From NCBI RefSeq assembly GCF_028767125.1, contig NZ_JAKCWP010000001.1:248001-312000 (forward strand): a stretch of DNA of 64,000 bases, written 5' to 3'. Below are positions 27,858 through 36,869 of this stretch, piece after piece (the stretch's first letter is position 1; every line of letters starts with the position of its first letter). The position numbers and the translations under genes were made by a program. The notes below the pieces were generated by a model. The model saw only the letters and a program-made list of their open reading frames with translations, had not been told where the DNA came from and ran no database searches. The DNA comes from Chelativorans sp. YIM 93263 (GTDB taxonomy: Bacteria; Pseudomonadota; Alphaproteobacteria; Rhizobiales; Rhizobiaceae).

Positions 27858-29129
27858 TCAGCGCAATAACTCACGGGAAGCATCACCGGAAAGTTCCATC
27901 GCAGCGCAAAGCAGCAGGTTGGTGCCGGCCTCGATGTCGTCCCATTCCGTCCTCTCCTGCGGCGCGTGGCTGATGCCGCCGACGGAGGGCACGAAGATAA
28001 GGCCGGCGCGGGTGATACCGGCCATGACCTGTACATCGTGGCCGGCCCCACTGGGCATCAGCGGCGCATCGAGGCCGAGGCGCTCTGCTGCCCGCTGGAA
28101 CACGGCGATCACTTCGGGGTGGCAAGGAGTGGGAGGAAGCCAGCTTGTCTCATTGATCGAGACTGTGAGGCCATGCTTTTCTGCAGCCGCCGCTATGCGC
28201 GCCTTTGCGCCCGCCGCGAGGCGCCGCATTACGTCCTCTTCCATGTCGCGCGCGACGAGGGAGAACTCGGCTGCCCCAGGCACCGTGTGCGGAAAATCGG
28301 GCTCCACCAAAACTTTACCGATGGTCACACGGCTCGTTTCGCTACCATCTTCGGCTATGAGTTCGGGGATTCCGTGGGCGAAATCCGCGAGTCCCGCGAA
28401 GGCGTCGCGGCGCATCTCCATCGGCGTGGTGCCGGAGTGGTTGGCCTCCCCCTCGAGCCGGATCGTCCAGTTGAAGACGCCCGAAATGCCGGTGACAATG
28501 CCGGCGGACTTCTTCTCCCTCTCAAGCACCGGCCCCTGTTCCACATGAATTTCCAGGAAAGCCGCGATCGAACCTTCCGGCCGCTTCGCCTCAAGGGCCT
28601 TATAGGGTTCCAGCCCCTGCGCGCGCATGGCCTCGAAGAGGCGCGTGCCTCCGTCGTCGCGCGCCGTCTCCAGCCATTCGCGCGTGACCTGTCCGGCCAG
28701 CGCCTGGGCGCCGAACATGCCGCCGAAGCGGCCTTCCTCTTCTGCCGTCGCCATCACCTCGACCGGGCGGACCGGGACCCACCCAGCCTCCCTCATGGCG
28801 CGCACGCATTCGAGCGCGGCCAGCACACCCAATGCGCCGTCGAACATGCCGCCATCCGGCACGCTGTCGAGGTGGGAGCCCAGCATGACCGCCGCCCCTT
28901 CGCCGATCTCCCAGCGGCCGGAGAGATTGCCGGCACCGTCCATCGCAACCGCCAGCCCCGCATCCTCCATCAGACCGGCAACGAAGCGGCGGCCCTCCAT
29001 GTCCGCGTCGGAGAAGCTGACGCGGTCGACGCCGCCGGTCACCGGGTTGCGGCCGATCGCGCCCAGTGCTTCCATGTCGCGGCGTAGGCGTTGAAGATCG
29101 ATCCGAGGGGCGGAATTGTTCTGGGTCAT
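27858..29129 (-). CDS. M20-family amidohydrolase (N-carbamoyl-L-amino acid hydrolase/allantoate amidohydrolase type)
   Basis: This 423-residue enzyme has a dinuclear metal site: His86 in GSHLDSVPDGG, Asp97 in MFDGALGVLAALE, and the catalytic/ligand pair Glu131-Glu132 in TAEEEGRFGGMFGAQAL. The dimerisation domain insertion (IHVEQGPVLE) is the carbamoylase subfamily signature. Products of this group include beta-ureidopropionase, L-carbamoylase and allantoate deiminase, and the substrate cannot be chosen from sequence. It is divergent from the peptide-type ABC operon, with a palindrome between them. That suggests it processes the imported compound, perhaps an N-carbamoyl or ureido compound. Confidence 0.82.
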   Translation of the reverse strand: MTQNNSAPRIDLQRLRRDMEALGAIGRNPVTGGVDRVSFSDADMEGRRFVAGLMEDAGLAVAMDGAGNLSGRWEIGEGAAVMLGSHLDSVPDGGMFDGALGVLAALECVRAMREAGWVPVRPVEVMATAEEEGRFGGMFGAQALAGQVTREWLETARDDGGTRLFEAMRAQGLEPYKALEAKRPEGSIAAFLEIHVEQGPVLEREKKSAGIVTGISGVFNWTIRLEGEANHSGTTPMEMRRDAFAGLADFAHGIPELIAEDGSETSRVTIGKVLVEPDFPHTVPGAAEFSLVARDMEEDVMRRLAAGAKARIAAAAEKHGLTVSINETSWLPPTPCHPEVIAVFQRAAERLGLDAPLMPSGAGHDVQVMAGITRAGLIFVPSVGGISHAPQERTEWDDIEAGTNLLLCAAMELSGDASRELLR

Positions 29130-29180
29130 GGCCGGCCTGCCGGAAATTTGACTACAAAAAAGCGGAATAGAGGGTTGCGT

Positions 29181-29196
29181 ATTTATCATGATAAAT
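29181..29196. promoter_or_regulatory. Palindromic operator between the hydrolase and ABC operon
   Basis: A perfect 16-bp palindrome with half-site ATTTATCA. It lies 52 bp from the hydrolase start and 51 bp from the binding-protein start, so one bound regulator could serve both directions. The likely binder is the GntR/FCD protein encoded at the end of the ABC operon (34760-35536). Assignment is by context. Confidence 0.65.
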
Positions 29197-29246
29197 TACG
29201 ATCACAATAGATGACAGGGCAGATGGCCAAAAAAGTGGAGGACGTC

Positions 29247-30827
29247 ATGAGAGGGTTCATGCGCGCGCTCAAAGGTGCGCTCGCCGGAATCGCGGTTGTC
29301 GGAGTGGCAACGATGGGCGCGCAGCCCGCTGCCGCCCAAACGCCGCCAAACGTGTTGATCGTCGGCCAGATCGCCGAACCGAAGTCGCTCGATCCGCATG
29401 CGGTGACCGCGGTCAACGATTTCCGCATCCTGATGAACGTCTATGAGGGCCTCGTGCGCTATAGCGACGGCACGCTGGAGGTGGAGCCGGCGCTGGCCGA
29501 AAGCTGGGAAGTCTCCGATGACGGGACCGAGTACACCTTCACCCTGCGTGAAGGTGTGACCTTTCACGACGGTTCGCCCTTCAATGCGGACGCCGTGAAG
29601 TTCAACTTCGATCGCATGCTGAACGAAGACAATCCCTATCACGATACCGGTCCTTTCCCGCTCGCCTTCTATTTCGACGCGGTCGAGGAAGTGACGGTGG
29701 AGGACGAGCACATGGTCGCCTTTACCCTCAACGAGCCCTATGCGCCGTTTCTGTCCAATCTGGCCTATCCGACCGGCCTGATCGTCTCGCCGGCCGCGGT
29801 CGAAGAGCACGGTGAGGATTTCGGCCGCAATCCCTCCGGCACCGGACCGTTCCGGTTTGCCGACTGGGTGAGCAACCAGCGCGTCGTCGTGGAGCGCAAC
29901 ACGGATTATTGGGACGGCCCGCCGCCGCTTGAGGCCGTGGTCTTCCGCCCCATCACCGACGCCAACACGCGCATTGCCGAAATGCTTTCGGGCGGCATCG
30001 ATCTAATGGTGGAAGTGCCGCCGGATAACGTGGCGCAATTCGCAGAGGATCCGGCCTTCACGATCTACGAGCAGGCGGGGCCTCATGTTTGGTTCCTGAT
30101 CCTTAATATGAAGGAAGGGCCGTTCCAGGAAAAGGCGGCGCGCCAAGCCGTCAACTACGCAATTAACAAGGAGGCGATCGTGGAGAACGTGCTGCAGGGC
30201 ACGGCCGAGATCGCCGCCGGGCCAACGCCGCCCGCCTTCGCCTGGGCCTATAACGAGCAGTTGGAGCCTTATCCCTATGATCCCGACCGGGCGCGCGAGC
30301 TTCTTGAGGAAGCCGGCTATGATGGCGAGGAGATCGTCTTCTACGTCACGGAGGGCGGCTCGGGCATGCTCGATCCCGTGGCCATGGGCACCGCCATCCA
30401 GGCCGATCTCGCTGCCATCGGCATGGACGTGACGATTGAGACCTATGAGTGGAACACCTTCCTCGACCGGGTGAACCCGGGGCTGGAAGGCAAGGCTGAT
30501 ATGGCGGAGATGGCGTGGATGACCAATGATCCCGACACCCTGCCCTATCTCACGCTGCGCACGGAGGCCATGCCGGACGAAGGCGGCTTCAATTCCGGCT
30601 ACTATTCCAATGTCGAGGTCGACACGATCCTCGAGCAGGCGCGGCAATCCACCGAGCCGGAGGAGCGTGCCGCGCTCTATCGCCAGATGCAGGAGATCGT
30701 CCACGAGGATGCGCCCTGGGCCTTCGTTGCCAACTGGAAGCAGAATGCGGTGGCCAAGGCCGAGGTGCAGAATTTTCAGCTCCAGCCGTCCTTCTTCCTG
30801 CTCCTGAAAGACGTGGCCAAGCAGTAA
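29247..30827 (+). CDS. Peptide/oligopeptide-type ABC transporter binding protein (family 5)
   Basis: This 526-residue periplasmic protein has a signal peptide (MRGFMRALKGALAGIAVVGV, ending QPAAAQ). The mature part shows the SBP_bac_5 pattern: IAEPKSLDPHAVTAVNDFRI near the N-terminus, then LAESWEVSDDGTEYTFTLRE with FHDGSPFNADAVKFNFDRM. The ATG at 29247, after GGAGGACGTC, is preferred over the one at 29211. Family members bind di- and oligopeptides, nickel, opines or glutathione. With a carbamoylase-like gene across the promoter, a modified amino acid or small peptide is likely. Confidence 0.9.
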   Translation: MRGFMRALKGALAGIAVVGVATMGAQPAAAQTPPNVLIVGQIAEPKSLDPHAVTAVNDFRILMNVYEGLVRYSDGTLEVEPALAESWEVSDDGTEYTFTLREGVTFHDGSPFNADAVKFNFDRMLNEDNPYHDTGPFPLAFYFDAVEEVTVEDEHMVAFTLNEPYAPFLSNLAYPTGLIVSPAAVEEHGEDFGRNPSGTGPFRFADWVSNQRVVVERNTDYWDGPPPLEAVVFRPITDANTRIAEMLSGGIDLMVEVPPDNVAQFAEDPAFTIYEQAGPHVWFLILNMKEGPFQEKAARQAVNYAINKEAIVENVLQGTAEIAAGPTPPAFAWAYNEQLEPYPYDPDRARELLEEAGYDGEEIVFYVTEGGSGMLDPVAMGTAIQADLAAIGMDVTIETYEWNTFLDRVNPGLEGKADMAEMAWMTNDPDTLPYLTLRTEAMPDEGGFNSGYYSNVEVDTILEQARQSTEPEERAALYRQMQEIVHEDAPWAFVANWKQNAVAKAEVQNFQLQPSFFLLLKDVAKQ

Positions 30828-30880
30828 CCACGAAGGCCGCGGGCGCTCTTGCCAGCCCGCGGCCAAGCAGTGGAGGCGTT

Positions 30881-31828
30881 ATGCTCGCCTACTTCCTCAA
30901 GCGAATCGTGCTGGCAGTGCCCGTTCTATGGGGGCTGACGGTCATCGTCTTTCTTATCATGGCGATGATCCCCGGCGATCCGGCCACCGCTATTCTCGGT
31001 TCGTATGCCACGCCGGAGAACGTGGAACGGTTGAACCGGCAGCTCGGCCTCGACCGGACCCTGCCGGAGCAATATTTCATCTGGCTCGGCAACCTGCTCC
31101 AGGGGGATTTCGGCCGTTCCTACTCGCTCAACCGGCCGGTTCTCAACGAGGTTCTGGAGCGCTTCAACGCCACGTTGATTCTCGCCGGAGCCTCGCTTCT
31201 TCTGTGTACGGTTTTCGGACTGCTCGCCGGCATCGTCTCGGCCGTGCGCCAGTTCGGCTGGACGGACCGCATCGTTACCTTCTTCGTGCTGATCGGCATC
31301 TCCATGCCCTCCTTCTGGCTGGGCCTGCTCCTGATCCTCGTCTTCGCCGTCAACCTGCAGTGGCTGCCGCCATCAGGCATGTATGCCGTCTATGGTGGTG
31401 GCGACCTGGCCGACCTTCTCACCCACCTCCTCCTGCCCGCGGTCACGCTCGCGGTGGTGGCCACGGGCGTGATTGCCCGCCTTACACGGGCCTCGATGCT
31501 GGAGGTGCTCAGGCAGGATTACATACGGACCGCACGCGCCAAGGGGCTTTCCGAACGTCGGGTGATCTACCGCCACGCCTTCAAGGCCGCGCTGGTTGGC
31601 GTTATTCCCGTCATCGGCATCCAGGCCGGCTTCGTGCTGGGTGGGGCGGTCTATATCGAGACCGTGTTCCAGTGGCCGGGCATCGGCCGGATGCTGGTGC
31701 AGGCAATCTCCACGCGTGACCTGCTTCTGGTGCAGGGCGGCGTGCTGGTGGTGGCGGCGAGCTACGTTCTCTTCAACCTGCTGGCCGACATGGCCCAGCA
31801 CGCGCTTGATCCGAGGCTGAAGTCATGA
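30881..31828 (+). CDS. Peptide-type ABC transporter permease, DppB type
   Basis: This 315-residue membrane protein has six hydrophobic segments. The N-terminus MLAYFLKRIVLAVPVLWGLT is typical of DppB/OppB. A cytoplasmic EAA-type loop, YIRTARAKGLSERRVIYRHA, contacts the ATPase. GGAVYIETVFQWPGIGRML is the conserved C-terminal family segment. It starts 53 bp after the binding-protein gene with a clear ribosome site (TGGAGGCGTT), and its stop overlaps the next start (ATGA). Confidence 0.92.
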   Translation: MLAYFLKRIVLAVPVLWGLTVIVFLIMAMIPGDPATAILGSYATPENVERLNRQLGLDRTLPEQYFIWLGNLLQGDFGRSYSLNRPVLNEVLERFNATLILAGASLLLCTVFGLLAGIVSAVRQFGWTDRIVTFFVLIGISMPSFWLGLLLILVFAVNLQWLPPSGMYAVYGGGDLADLLTHLLLPAVTLAVVATGVIARLTRASMLEVLRQDYIRTARAKGLSERRVIYRHAFKAALVGVIPVIGIQAGFVLGGAVYIETVFQWPGIGRMLVQAISTRDLLLVQGGVLVVAASYVLFNLLADMAQHALDPRLKS

Positions 31829-33774
31829 CCACGGCAACGCAGACAGCCGCACCGGATGGGCGGGCGAAAAAGGGCGGCCGGCCTGGCTTTTTCACCTTGC
31901 TCGTCGCCAACCGACTGGCGGCGTTCGGGCTCGCAGTGCTGGTAATGCTCGCATTGACAGCGCTACTTACGCCGTTCTTGCCGCTGGCGCCGCCCGACAT
32001 AACCAACCCGGCAAACCGATTGTTGCGCCCGTTGACCGATGGCCATCTTCTGGGGACGGACGAGCTTGGCCGCGATCTCTTCTCGCGGCTCATGTGGGGC
32101 ACTCGCGTTTCTATCGCTGTGGGGCTCTCGGCCACGTTGGTGGCGGCCTTTGTCGGCTCGGCCATCGGGCTCGTCGCCGGTTATGCAGGCGGGCGCACCG
32201 ACAACGTGATGATGCGCGGCATCGATATGCTCATGGCCTTCCCTTACATCCTGCTGGCGCTCGCCATCGTCGCCGTGCTCGGCCCCGGCCTGATGAACGC
32301 GCTCTACGCCATCGCCGTGGTCAACATCCCGTTCTTCGCCCGCAATATCCGCGGCGTGACGCTGTCACTCGCCCATCGCGAGTTCGTCGATGCAGCAAGG
32401 CTTTCGGGCAAGGGGCACCTACGCATTCTTCTGACCGAGGTGCTGCCCAACGTGCTGCCGGTCATCGTGATCACCATGTCGACCACGGTCGGCTGGATGA
32501 TCCTGGAGACGGCGGGGCTCTCCTTCCTCGGCCTCGGCGCCCAGCCGCCGCAGGCCGATCTCGGCTCCATGCTCGGCGAGGGACGCAAGCTCCTCTTCAC
32601 GGCGCCGCATGTCTCGATCATCCCCGGCCTGATGATCTTCGCTCTGGTGATGAGCATCAATCTGGTGGGCGACGGCATTCGCGACGTGCTGGACCCGCGG
32701 CTCAAATCGGGCGCGCTCAGCCGCCCGGCCGCCGCCACAGCGGTGAAGCGAGACAATGTACCGCCAATGCCAGTGGCCCCTTCGGAGGCGGCACTCGACG
32801 TGCAGGACCTGAGAACGGAGTTCCGCGTCGGCAGCGATGTCTACAAGGCTGTCAGCGGCGTCTCGTTCCAGCTCAGGGAGCGTGAGTGCCTGGGGCTGGT
32901 GGGCGAATCGGGTTCCGGCAAGTCCGTCACAGCCATGTCGCTGCTCGGTCTTGTGCCGACGCCGCCGGGGCGTATCGCCGGTGGGCGCGTACTTTATCAA
33001 AACCGCGATCTTCTGGAGTCTTCCGAGGCCGACTTGCGCAAAATGCGCGGCGGTGCTTTCGCCTATATTTTCCAGGATCCGCTTTCTACGTTGCATCCAC
33101 TCTTCACCGTGGGCGACCAGGTGACCGAAGCCATACGCGCGCACCAGCCGCTTTCCTATAGAGACGCGTGGAAGCGGGCGGTTGAGCTTCTGGAAATGGT
33201 GCGCATCCCCAACGCGGCAGAGCGGGCGAATGCCTATCCGCATGAGCTTTCCGGCGGCATGCGCCAGCGCATCGCAATCGCCATGGCGCTCGCCAATGAC
33301 GCCGAAATCCTCATCGCCGACGAGCCGACCACCGCGCTCGACGTGACCGTGCAGGCGCAGATCCTCAAGCTTATGGATGCACTGCAGGACGACAAGGGCG
33401 CTGCCCTCCTCTTCATCACCCATGATTTCGGCGTGGTGTCGGAGATCTGCGACCGCGTGGCGGTGATGTATGGCGGCCGGATCGTGGAGACCGGGCCGAC
33501 GGACGAGGTGCTCAATTCGCCGGCTCATCCTTACACGCGCAAGCTGATTGACTGCGTGCCGGTGCTGGGCGAGCCTGAACGGCGGCTCGACGCCATCTCC
33601 GGCCTCCCCCCGGCGGTTAACCGGCTGCCGCAGGGCTGTGCCTTCGCCGATCGCTGTGCTTACGTGGAACCGGCCTGCCGGGAGGGGGATGTCGCACTTG
33701 AAGAGCAGGCACAAGGCCGCGCGGTGCGCTGCATCAAGCCGCTTAAGGCCGAAACGCCGGAGGCCGCGCAATGA
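31825..33774 (+). CDS. Fused ABC permease and ATPase (DppC-DppD fusion)
   Basis: This single 649-residue chain joins two subunits that are usually separate. Residues 1 to about 295 are a DppC-type permease, with [20 protein letters not shown] and an EAA-type loop at [21 protein letters not shown] linker rich in Ala and Pro (about 298-325) follows. Residues from about 330 to 649 are a DppD-type ATPase with Walker [10 protein letters not shown], signature [15 protein letters not shown], Walker [14 protein letters not shown], His switch THDFGV, and a Cys-rich C-terminal extension ([15 protein letters not shown]). The frame is continuous. Similar fusions are known in some bacteria. It overlaps both neighbours by four bases. 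Confidence 0.92.
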   Translation: MTTATQTAAPDGRAKKGGRPGFFTLLVANRLAAFGLAVLVMLALTALLTPFLPLAPPDITNPANRLLRPLTDGHLLGTDELGRDLFSRLMWGTRVSIAVGLSATLVAAFVGSAIGLVAGYAGGRTDNVMMRGIDMLMAFPYILLALAIVAVLGPGLMNALYAIAVVNIPFFARNIRGVTLSLAHREFVDAARLSGKGHLRILLTEVLPNVLPVIVITMSTTVGWMILETAGLSFLGLGAQPPQADLGSMLGEGRKLLFTAPHVSIIPGLMIFALVMSINLVGDGIRDVLDPRLKSGALSRPAAATAVKRDNVPPMPVAPSEAALDVQDLRTEFRVGSDVYKAVSGVSFQLRERECLGLVGESGSGKSVTAMSLLGLVPTPPGRIAGGRVLYQNRDLLESSEADLRKMRGGAFAYIFQDPLSTLHPLFTVGDQVTEAIRAHQPLSYRDAWKRAVELLEMVRIPNAAERANAYPHELSGGMRQRIAIAMALANDAEILIADEPTTALDVTVQAQILKLMDALQDDKGAALLFITHDFGVVSEICDRVAVMYGGRIVETGPTDEVLNSPAHPYTRKLIDCVPVLGEPERRLDAISGLPPAVNRLPQGCAFADRCAYVEPACREGDVALEEQAQGRAVRCIKPLKAETPEAAQ

Positions 33775-34763
33775 GCGAAACCACCCTGGAAACACAAGGC
33801 CTCACGCGCATTTTCGGCGGCGGTCGCACGCTGTTTGGCAAGCAGAAGCCCGAGGTGCACGCGGTACAAGGCGTCGATCTCAAGCTCCATGAGGGGGAGA
33901 CGCTGGGCATCGTCGGCGAATCGGGCTGCGGCAAGTCCACACTGGCGCGCATGCTGGTCGGTCTCGACGCCCCGACCGAAGGTACGATCCACCTGAAAGG
34001 CGAGGATGTGACAGCACTCGCCAAAGGCTCGCCTCGTGGACTCGCCCGCAGCATTCAATACGTCTTTCAGGACCCGGTCTCCTCGCTCAATCCGCGCAAG
34101 ACCATCCGCCGCATTCTCGAATCGCCGATGAGGCACCTGCTCGGCTTAGATGCCGGAAACCGAAAGCAGCGGCTTGACGAACTGATGGACGCGGTGAGCC
34201 TGAGGCGCGAGTTCCTCGACCGCTATCCGCATGAATTCTCCGGCGGCCAGGCTCAGCGCATTGGTATTGCCCGCGCGCTTGCAGCGGAAGCAGACATACT
34301 TGTGCTTGACGAGCCGGTTTCGGCATTGGATGTGTCCGTGCAGGCGCAGGTTTTGAACCTGCTTGACGATCTCAAGGCCCGGTTCGGACTCACCTACGTC
34401 TTTATCAGCCACGACCTGTCGGTGGTGGAAAGCGTGTCCGACCGCGTGGCGGTGATGTATTTCGGACGGATCGTGGAGGAAGCGGCCTCGAAGGAGCTTT
34501 TTGCCCGGCCATGCCACCCCTATACGCGTCTTCTGTTCGATTCCGCGCCCGTTCCAGGCAAGAAGGGGCTCAGGGGAGAGAAAGGCCTCGCCGAGCTTCC
34601 CGATCCGCTCAATCCGCCGCCCGGCTGTTCCTTTGCGCCGCGCTGCACGCGTGCCGAAGCGGACTGCCAAGCAAAGCGCCCGCCCCTGGAGACGAAGGAT
34701 GAAGGCCGGCGCGCCGCGTGCTTCCATCCGCTTGAAAATGCGGTGCTGGAGAGGACGGCGTGA
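33771..34763 (+). CDS. Peptide-type ABC transporter ATPase, DppF type
   Basis: This 330-residue ATPase is the partner of the ATPase half of the fused protein. It has Walker A GESGCGKST, the DppF stretch IQYVFQDPVSSLNPRKT, signature FSGGQAQRIGIARAL, Walker B ILVLDEPVSALDVSVQ, switch SHDLSVV, and a C-terminal oligopeptide-type cysteine extension (GCSFAPRCTRAEADC). Its stop overlaps the start of the GntR gene. Confidence 0.93.
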   Translation: MSETTLETQGLTRIFGGGRTLFGKQKPEVHAVQGVDLKLHEGETLGIVGESGCGKSTLARMLVGLDAPTEGTIHLKGEDVTALAKGSPRGLARSIQYVFQDPVSSLNPRKTIRRILESPMRHLLGLDAGNRKQRLDELMDAVSLRREFLDRYPHEFSGGQAQRIGIARALAAEADILVLDEPVSALDVSVQAQVLNLLDDLKARFGLTYVFISHDLSVVESVSDRVAVMYFGRIVEEAASKELFARPCHPYTRLLFDSAPVPGKKGLRGEKGLAELPDPLNPPPGCSFAPRCTRAEADCQAKRPPLETKDEGRRAACFHPLENAVLERTA

Positions 34764-35536
34764 CGGGCATGGTCAAGAAGAACAGCGCGAAAGCGCCGCG
34801 CGGTCCAAAGCGTCCCGCCGTGATCTGCAATGAGATCAAGGATTGGATCGTTACTCAGCGTCTGAAACCCGGCGATCGGCTGCCACAGGAAAAGATGCTG
34901 ATCGAGCGCTTTCGCGCCTCTAAGGGGACGATGCGCGAAGCGCTGCGGGCGCTAGAAGCGCAAGGGTTGGTGACCACGCGCACCGGACCGGGCGGCGGCA
35001 TATTCGTCGCTGCACTGGGAGAGAACCGGGCAATGGAATTGCTCGCCAACTACTTCTTCTTCCGCCAGCCCTCGATTTCAGACATCTATACCGTGCGTTG
35101 CCAGCTTGAGCCGGAGCTCGCGGCAAGCCTCGTCGGTCATATGCAGGAGGAGGACTATCAACGGCTGGAAGAAACCATGCGCGTTTATGACCATCCACCC
35201 GAAACGGTGGGCGAGGAGTATCAGCAGCGTATGGCCGAACTCGATTTCCACACCGCTCTGGCCGAGCTTTGCCCCAATCCGGTGCTGGGTTTCATGTGCA
35301 GCTTTCTGCAAAACCTCTTGCGCAATCTCACCGTGTGCCGCCGCATCTACGATCAGCCGAATCCGGAGCTGCGTGAGACGGGACTCTCCTATCAGACACG
35401 ATTGCTCGAGGCGTTGAGGGAACAAGATGCCGAAACGGTACGCTCCATCATGTACAAGCACATGCTGAGCGCCTGGCGCTACATGGAATCCTGTGAAGCG
35501 GAGATGAAGCCGGAGTTCCTGCGACTCGGAAAATAA
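34760..35536 (+). CDS. GntR-family (FCD-type) regulator of the ABC operon
   Basis: This 258-residue protein has an N-terminal winged helix (about 22-90: LKPGDRLPQEKMLIERFRAS, KGTMREALRALEAQGLVTTR). An all-helical FCD domain (about 100-245) follows, with the usual metal-site residues (LDFHTALAEL; later YKHMLSAWRYM). The GTG at 34760 overlaps the previous stop codon; the ATG at 34769 is an equally good start three codons later. As the last gene of the ABC operon it probably represses it through the palindrome at 29181-29196 and responds to the imported substrate or a product. Confidence 0.86.
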   Translation: MTGMVKKNSAKAPRGPKRPAVICNEIKDWIVTQRLKPGDRLPQEKMLIERFRASKGTMREALRALEAQGLVTTRTGPGGGIFVAALGENRAMELLANYFFFRQPSISDIYTVRCQLEPELAASLVGHMQEEDYQRLEETMRVYDHPPETVGEEYQQRMAELDFHTALAELCPNPVLGFMCSFLQNLLRNLTVCRRIYDQPNPELRETGLSYQTRLLEALREQDAETVRSIMYKHMLSAWRYMESCEAEMKPEFLRLGK

Positions 35537-35685
35537 GACCGACTGCCAATCCGCTGGCATCCTTGTCGCCAGCGCTCAAACGCGGTGAACCGTGAATTTG
35601 GTTCACTTCTTGTAAAATGCAGGAAATCGAGTGCAGTATGGGGGATAGTTTCACCGGGAGGGCGGTGAGATGAGGAGGAGGAAAA

Positions 35686-36729
35686 ATGATGAAGCTCAGG
35701 AACGCCTTGTATCTTGCAGCGGCCACGACCGCGGTGAGTGCTGTGACTCTGGCCACGATCCAGCCAGCCGACGCGCAGCGTCAATCCATGCGCTGGAATA
35801 CTTCAGACGTCGGCTCCTATGGCTACGCGGTCGCATCGAGCATGGTCGATCTGCTCGACCAGGCGCTTGGTGACGAGTACACCGTTACGGTTCACCCGTA
35901 CCCGTCCACCACCGCAGCAAAAATCGCGACCATGGATGGTGATGGCGAGATCTCCTACACGGCCGATGTCGGAATGCGGCAGCTCTACGATCGTTCGGGC
36001 CCTTTCGAGGGTTACGAGCCGACAACCGGAGAGTTGGTACACACATTCTACGCATATCCGATGGAGACTTTTCTGGTCGTGTCCTCGGATAGAGCCGACG
36101 AGTTCGATTCGTGGTCGGACTTTGCGGGCGAGCCGGTTTTCTATACGCCAGCCGGCTTCATGAACTGGCTCAACATGGGGCGCATCTTCAACGCGCTCGA
36201 ACTTGACCAGAACCATGTCGAGATCGACAGCGCCACTACGGCCGACGCGCTCGAGGCTGGCTCCATCGTCGGTGCCGCTGCCTATACGACCGCCGGCGCA
36301 TCGCTACCCACCTATTGGCGCGAGGCGGAGCTCAGGGCGGACGTCACAGCGGTCAATCCGACGGATGAGGAAATCGAGCGGATGAGGGCTGCCGGGCTTT
36401 CAGTGGTGGAGATCAATCCGTCGACTGCCTTCAGCCAGGATCTCGGCGTCGATACCGTTTATGCCGTGCCGATCTTCTTCGGCTACAATGTGCGCGCCGA
36501 TATGGATGAGGAAATCGTCTACGATATGCTGACGGTATTCCACGACAACATAGACGCGCTGGTTGAAGGAGATCCGGGGTTCCGGCCGCTGGCAGAGGAT
36601 TTTGTGGGTACGCAGGCAGCAGGTGTCGCGGGCAATCCAGACATACCCGTTCATCCTGGCCTGGCCCGTTTCCTCCAGGAACATGACGCCTGGGACGATA
36701 GCTGGACGATCGCCGACGACCAGAGCTGA
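35686..36729 (+). CDS. TAXI-family TRAP transporter solute-binding protein
   Basis: This 347-residue periplasmic protein has a signal peptide (about 1-30, LAAATTAVSAVTLATIQPADA). The mature protein begins MRWNTSDVGSYGYAVASSMV and continues with HPYPSTTAAKIATMDGDGEI, the TAXI pattern at the N-lobe. TAXI proteins are the TRAP binding proteins that pair with fused permeases, and the next gene encodes one. Their ligands are mostly organic acids; the ligand here is unknown. A strong ribosome site (GAGGAGGAGGAAAA) precedes the ATG. The 149-bp leader separates it from the gntR gene. Confidence 0.9.
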   Translation: MMKLRNALYLAAATTAVSAVTLATIQPADAQRQSMRWNTSDVGSYGYAVASSMVDLLDQALGDEYTVTVHPYPSTTAAKIATMDGDGEISYTADVGMRQLYDRSGPFEGYEPTTGELVHTFYAYPMETFLVVSSDRADEFDSWSDFAGEPVFYTPAGFMNWLNMGRIFNALELDQNHVEIDSATTADALEAGSIVGAAAYTTAGASLPTYWREAELRADVTAVNPTDEEIERMRAAGLSVVEINPSTAFSQDLGVDTVYAVPIFFGYNVRADMDEEIVYDMLTVFHDNIDALVEGDPGFRPLAEDFVGTQAAGVAGNPDIPVHPGLARFLQEHDAWDDSWTIADDQS

Positions 36730-36869
36730 TTTTGCTTCCATTTGGGCATTTGCAGCAGCGCGGATGGCAAGCGCCATCAGCGCTGCTGTGAACGCGTGCT
36801 ATCGCAAAGTTTCAGATATGATCCGTAACCGATCGACCGGATCCTTGCCTGAACGAATGGATCAGGCCG

